In this document: piece by piece, positions 14,876 through 15,749 of the stretch | How the letters are laid out: each line of letters begins with the position of its first letter | How positions within the stretch are numbered: the first letter of the stretch is position 1 | NCBI GenBank assembly: GCA_900541985.1 | Contig: UQLX01000046.1 | Span: 1-15,749 of the forward strand | Direction of reading: 5' to 3' | Source: an uncultured Blautia sp. | GTDB lineage: Bacteria > Bacillota > Clostridia > Lachnospirales > Lachnospiraceae | DNA length: 15,749 bases | Translations under genes and position numbers: made by a program | The notes under the pieces: model-generated | Told to the model about the DNA's origin: nothing | The model's database searches: none | The model's input: the letters and a program-made list of their open reading frames with translations, nothing else

Positions 14876-14906
14876 TTGACCTTTATTAGCCATATATGGC
14901 TAATAT
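14876..14906 (+). promoter_or_regulatory. Possible promoter of the HTH gene
   Basis: TTGACC (14876-14881) and TAATAT (14901-14906) with a 19-nt spacer that is mostly the palindrome. Spacing is long, so the -10 choice is uncertain, but the -35 is good and the gene follows at 14959. Confidence 0.45.
14884..14905. promoter_or_regulatory. Perfect 22-bp palindromic operator
   Basis: The core TTAGCCATATATGGCTAA (14886-14903) extends by AT on each side to a full 22-bp palindrome. It lies at the transcription start of the minus-strand surface gene and within the presumed plus-strand promoter of the HTH gene, so one bound repressor dimer could shut both. The nearby HTH protein is the obvious binder, by inference. 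Confidence 0.75.
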
Positions 14907-14907
14907 G

Positions 14908-14936
14908 ATTATAGTCCATAAACGGGTAAGATTCAA
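14908..14936 (-). promoter_or_regulatory. Promoter of the surface-protein gene
   Basis: On the minus strand TTGAAT (14936-14931), a 17-nt spacer and TATAAT (14913-14908). Transcription should start near 14901, inside the palindrome. Confidence 0.75.
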
Positions 14937-14958
14937 GTAAAAAAGGAGACTTTGAAAC

Positions 14959-15171
14959 ATGATTTCTTATCAACCATTATGGGATACACTAAAGGAAAAA
15001 GGCGTAACACAATATCAGTTAATTAATAACTATGGAGTATCTGCCGGACAATTATCACGGCTAAGAGCCAACAGTAATATATCTACACATACTGTTGATG
15101 CTTTGTGTGAAATATTAGAATGTAAGGTAGAAGATGTTTTATTGCATGTTCCCAATAAAACGTTGAGATAA
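14959..15171 (+). CDS. Small XRE/Cro-type HTH transcriptional regulator
   Basis: A 70-residue protein that is almost wholly a helix-turn-helix domain: LWDTLKEKGVTQYQLINNYGVSAGQLSRLRANSNISTHTVDALCEILEC (positions 7-55, shortened reading) is the standard small cytoplasmic XRE pattern, with recognition helix around SAGQLSRLR and a VEDVL ending. ATG 14959 has AGGAG about 10 nt upstream. It is divergent from the surface-protein gene across a 22-bp palindrome, so it likely controls that gene and itself. No ligand-binding domain is present, so relief of repression would need another factor. Confidence 0.88.
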   Translation: MISYQPLWDTLKEKGVTQYQLINNYGVSAGQLSRLRANSNISTHTVDALCEILECKVEDVLLHVPNKTLR

Positions 15172-15423
15172 ATGTAGAGAAACACAGACGCTTGCCCGAA
15201 CATCCCACCGCCCTGTTAGGTACACCGATGCTTCGGGCATCCTGCGGAACGCTGAACGATGAAAAGAGAGTGGACAAGGAAAAATAGCATATCAATATTT
15301 TACAGGATGGAACTATTCCATTCTTTAAAAAACAGAAAATATGTTGATTACACGTTTGATTACATTTTTTTGAAGATGTGCTGAAACCTCCTTATTTACA
15401 GTGTTTTTTTGCCTATAGGATTA
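15172..15423. other. Right end of the element, non-coding
   Basis: No convincing gene. It contains an 8-bp inverted repeat TGCCCGAA/TTCGGGCA (about 15193-15240), a small GATGC-loop-GCATC hairpin nested in the right arm, and the right-end TGATTACA pair (15344-15368). AT-rich toward attR. Confidence 0.5.
15344..15368. repeat. Right-end paired TGATTACA repeats (candidate integrase arm sites)
   Basis: TTGATTACA (15344-15352) and TTGATTACATTTT (15356-15368). The second copy is identical over 13 bp to the left-end copy at 9035-9047 and in the same direction, about 55 bp from the right core. Confidence 0.55.
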
Positions 15424-15443
15424 TTCGATTCCGGTCTGCGGCA
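15424..15443 (+). repeat. attR: 20-bp core repeat
   Basis: Exact copy of the last 20 bases of tRNA-Leu (8941-8960), with no other tRNA sequence upstream, so it is the leftover target end. It marks the right border of the element. Confidence 0.9.
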
Positions 15444-15455
15444 CTTGGTGAATGT

Positions 15456-15502
15456 GCTTCAAACTCTTATAAATCAAGGGTTTGGAGCATTTTTCTTTTT
15501 TT
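15456..15502 (+). terminator. Probable original terminator of the tRNA cluster
   Basis: An 11-bp stem with two G-T pairs, GCTTCAAACTC (15456-15466) and GGGTTTGGAGC (15478-15488), then ATTTTTCTTTTTTT. It sits 13 nt after attR, as expected for the tRNA-Leu gene before insertion. Confidence 0.7.
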
Positions 15503-15749
15503 AAAATCTTGTACAAAGTTGTACAGTCTGTAAATCAGGGTTTTTAGCTATTTAACCTAAACCCCCATGCCCGCACACTTGGCACCACCATAAATGAAAC
15601 TGTGCAGACGGCAGGTTATTGAATTTGTCCCTGTCCTCTTTTATACTTATGGTAACGGCAAAGATCGTTTTTTATTTGGGCCTGTAGCCCGTTACCTAAA
15701 CTGATTTCAGGTACTCTCATTTGCACCACCACCTGTCCAGCCTATTATT
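15503..15749. other. Host flank with no recognised gene
   Basis: No ORF or RNA gene could be supported. A perfect 7-bp inverted repeat TGTACAA/TTGTACA with a 2-nt gap (15510-15525) is present, of unknown role. A 36-codon frame at 15594-15704 lacks a ribosome site. Confidence 0.4.

Larger units (their letters stand above)
8941..15443. mobile_element. Compact integrative (mobilizable) element in tRNA-Leu
   Basis: About 6.5 kb bounded by the 20-bp direct repeat TTCGATTCCGGTCTGCGGCA at both ends. Just inside the left end is a tyrosine integrase, as expected for tRNA-targeting elements. The element also holds a Rep_trans/MOBT relaxase-like gene, an oriT-like hairpin, small accessory genes, two candidate regulators and a surface-protein cargo. 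It looks AT-richer in places than the host (notably 12660-13440). No coupling protein, conjugation gene or recognisable excisionase is present. The relaxase-upstream arrangement parallels Tn916/ICEBs1 replication modules, but those full conjugation sets are missing. Independent replication as a circle after excision is possible. Confidence 0.85.

Noticed and set aside
15594..15704. 36-codon frame in the right host flank
   Set aside because: No ribosome site, no promoter and no recognised similarity.

Overview
The window looks like chromosome of a low-GC Gram-positive gut anaerobe of the class Clostridia, probably Lachnospiraceae. That rests on gene style (AGGAGG ribosome sites, GTG/ATG starts overlapping the previous stop), sigma-A-like promoters, tRNA sequences and protein flavour; it is an inference, not a database match.

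Region 1 (1-190): the probable 3' tail of a 23S rRNA, then tRNA-Asn and a rho-independent terminator. Region 2 (332-8288): a tightly packed + strand operon encoding an OmpR/PhoB-type response regulator, a membrane histidine kinase, a large lipoprotein, an ABC exporter (a six-TM subunit, a second permease broken by a poly-T frameshift and a second lesion, and an ATPase), a proline-linker surface protein anchored by a C-terminal TM, and a membrane-anchored protein that may resemble a MacB periplasmic domain. The layout suggests an envelope signal sensed by the kinase and answered by the exporter and surface proteins. Region 3 (8290-8960): six tRNA genes (Glu, Thr, Met, Asp, Val, Leu) with two promoters.

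Region 4 (8941-15443): a compact, about 6.5 kb integrative element inserted in the 3' end of tRNA-Leu. A 20-bp direct repeat of the tRNA end marks both borders, and paired TGATTACA repeats lie just inside each end. A minus-strand module holds a tyrosine integrase, a Rep_trans/MOBT-type relaxase or replication initiator, a two-TM protein and a small HelP-positioned protein. A long inverted repeat upstream of the relaxase is a strong oriT or replication-origin candidate. A plus-strand gene encodes a probable regulator. The cargo is a secreted, sortase-anchored protein full of His/Glu/Trp repeats with a CxxC-HxxxH motif. It is divergent from a small HTH protein across a perfect 22-bp palindrome that overlaps the surface gene's start region. 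There is no FtsK-type coupling protein, type IV secretion gene or recognisable excisionase, so it would need a helper to transfer (an integrative mobilizable element).

Region 5 (15444-15749): host sequence again, starting with what looks like the original terminator of the tRNA operon, then about 250 bp with no convincing gene. The most novel material is the cargo and its palindrome-controlled switch, the oriT-like structure, and the structured divergent control region at 12485-12817.
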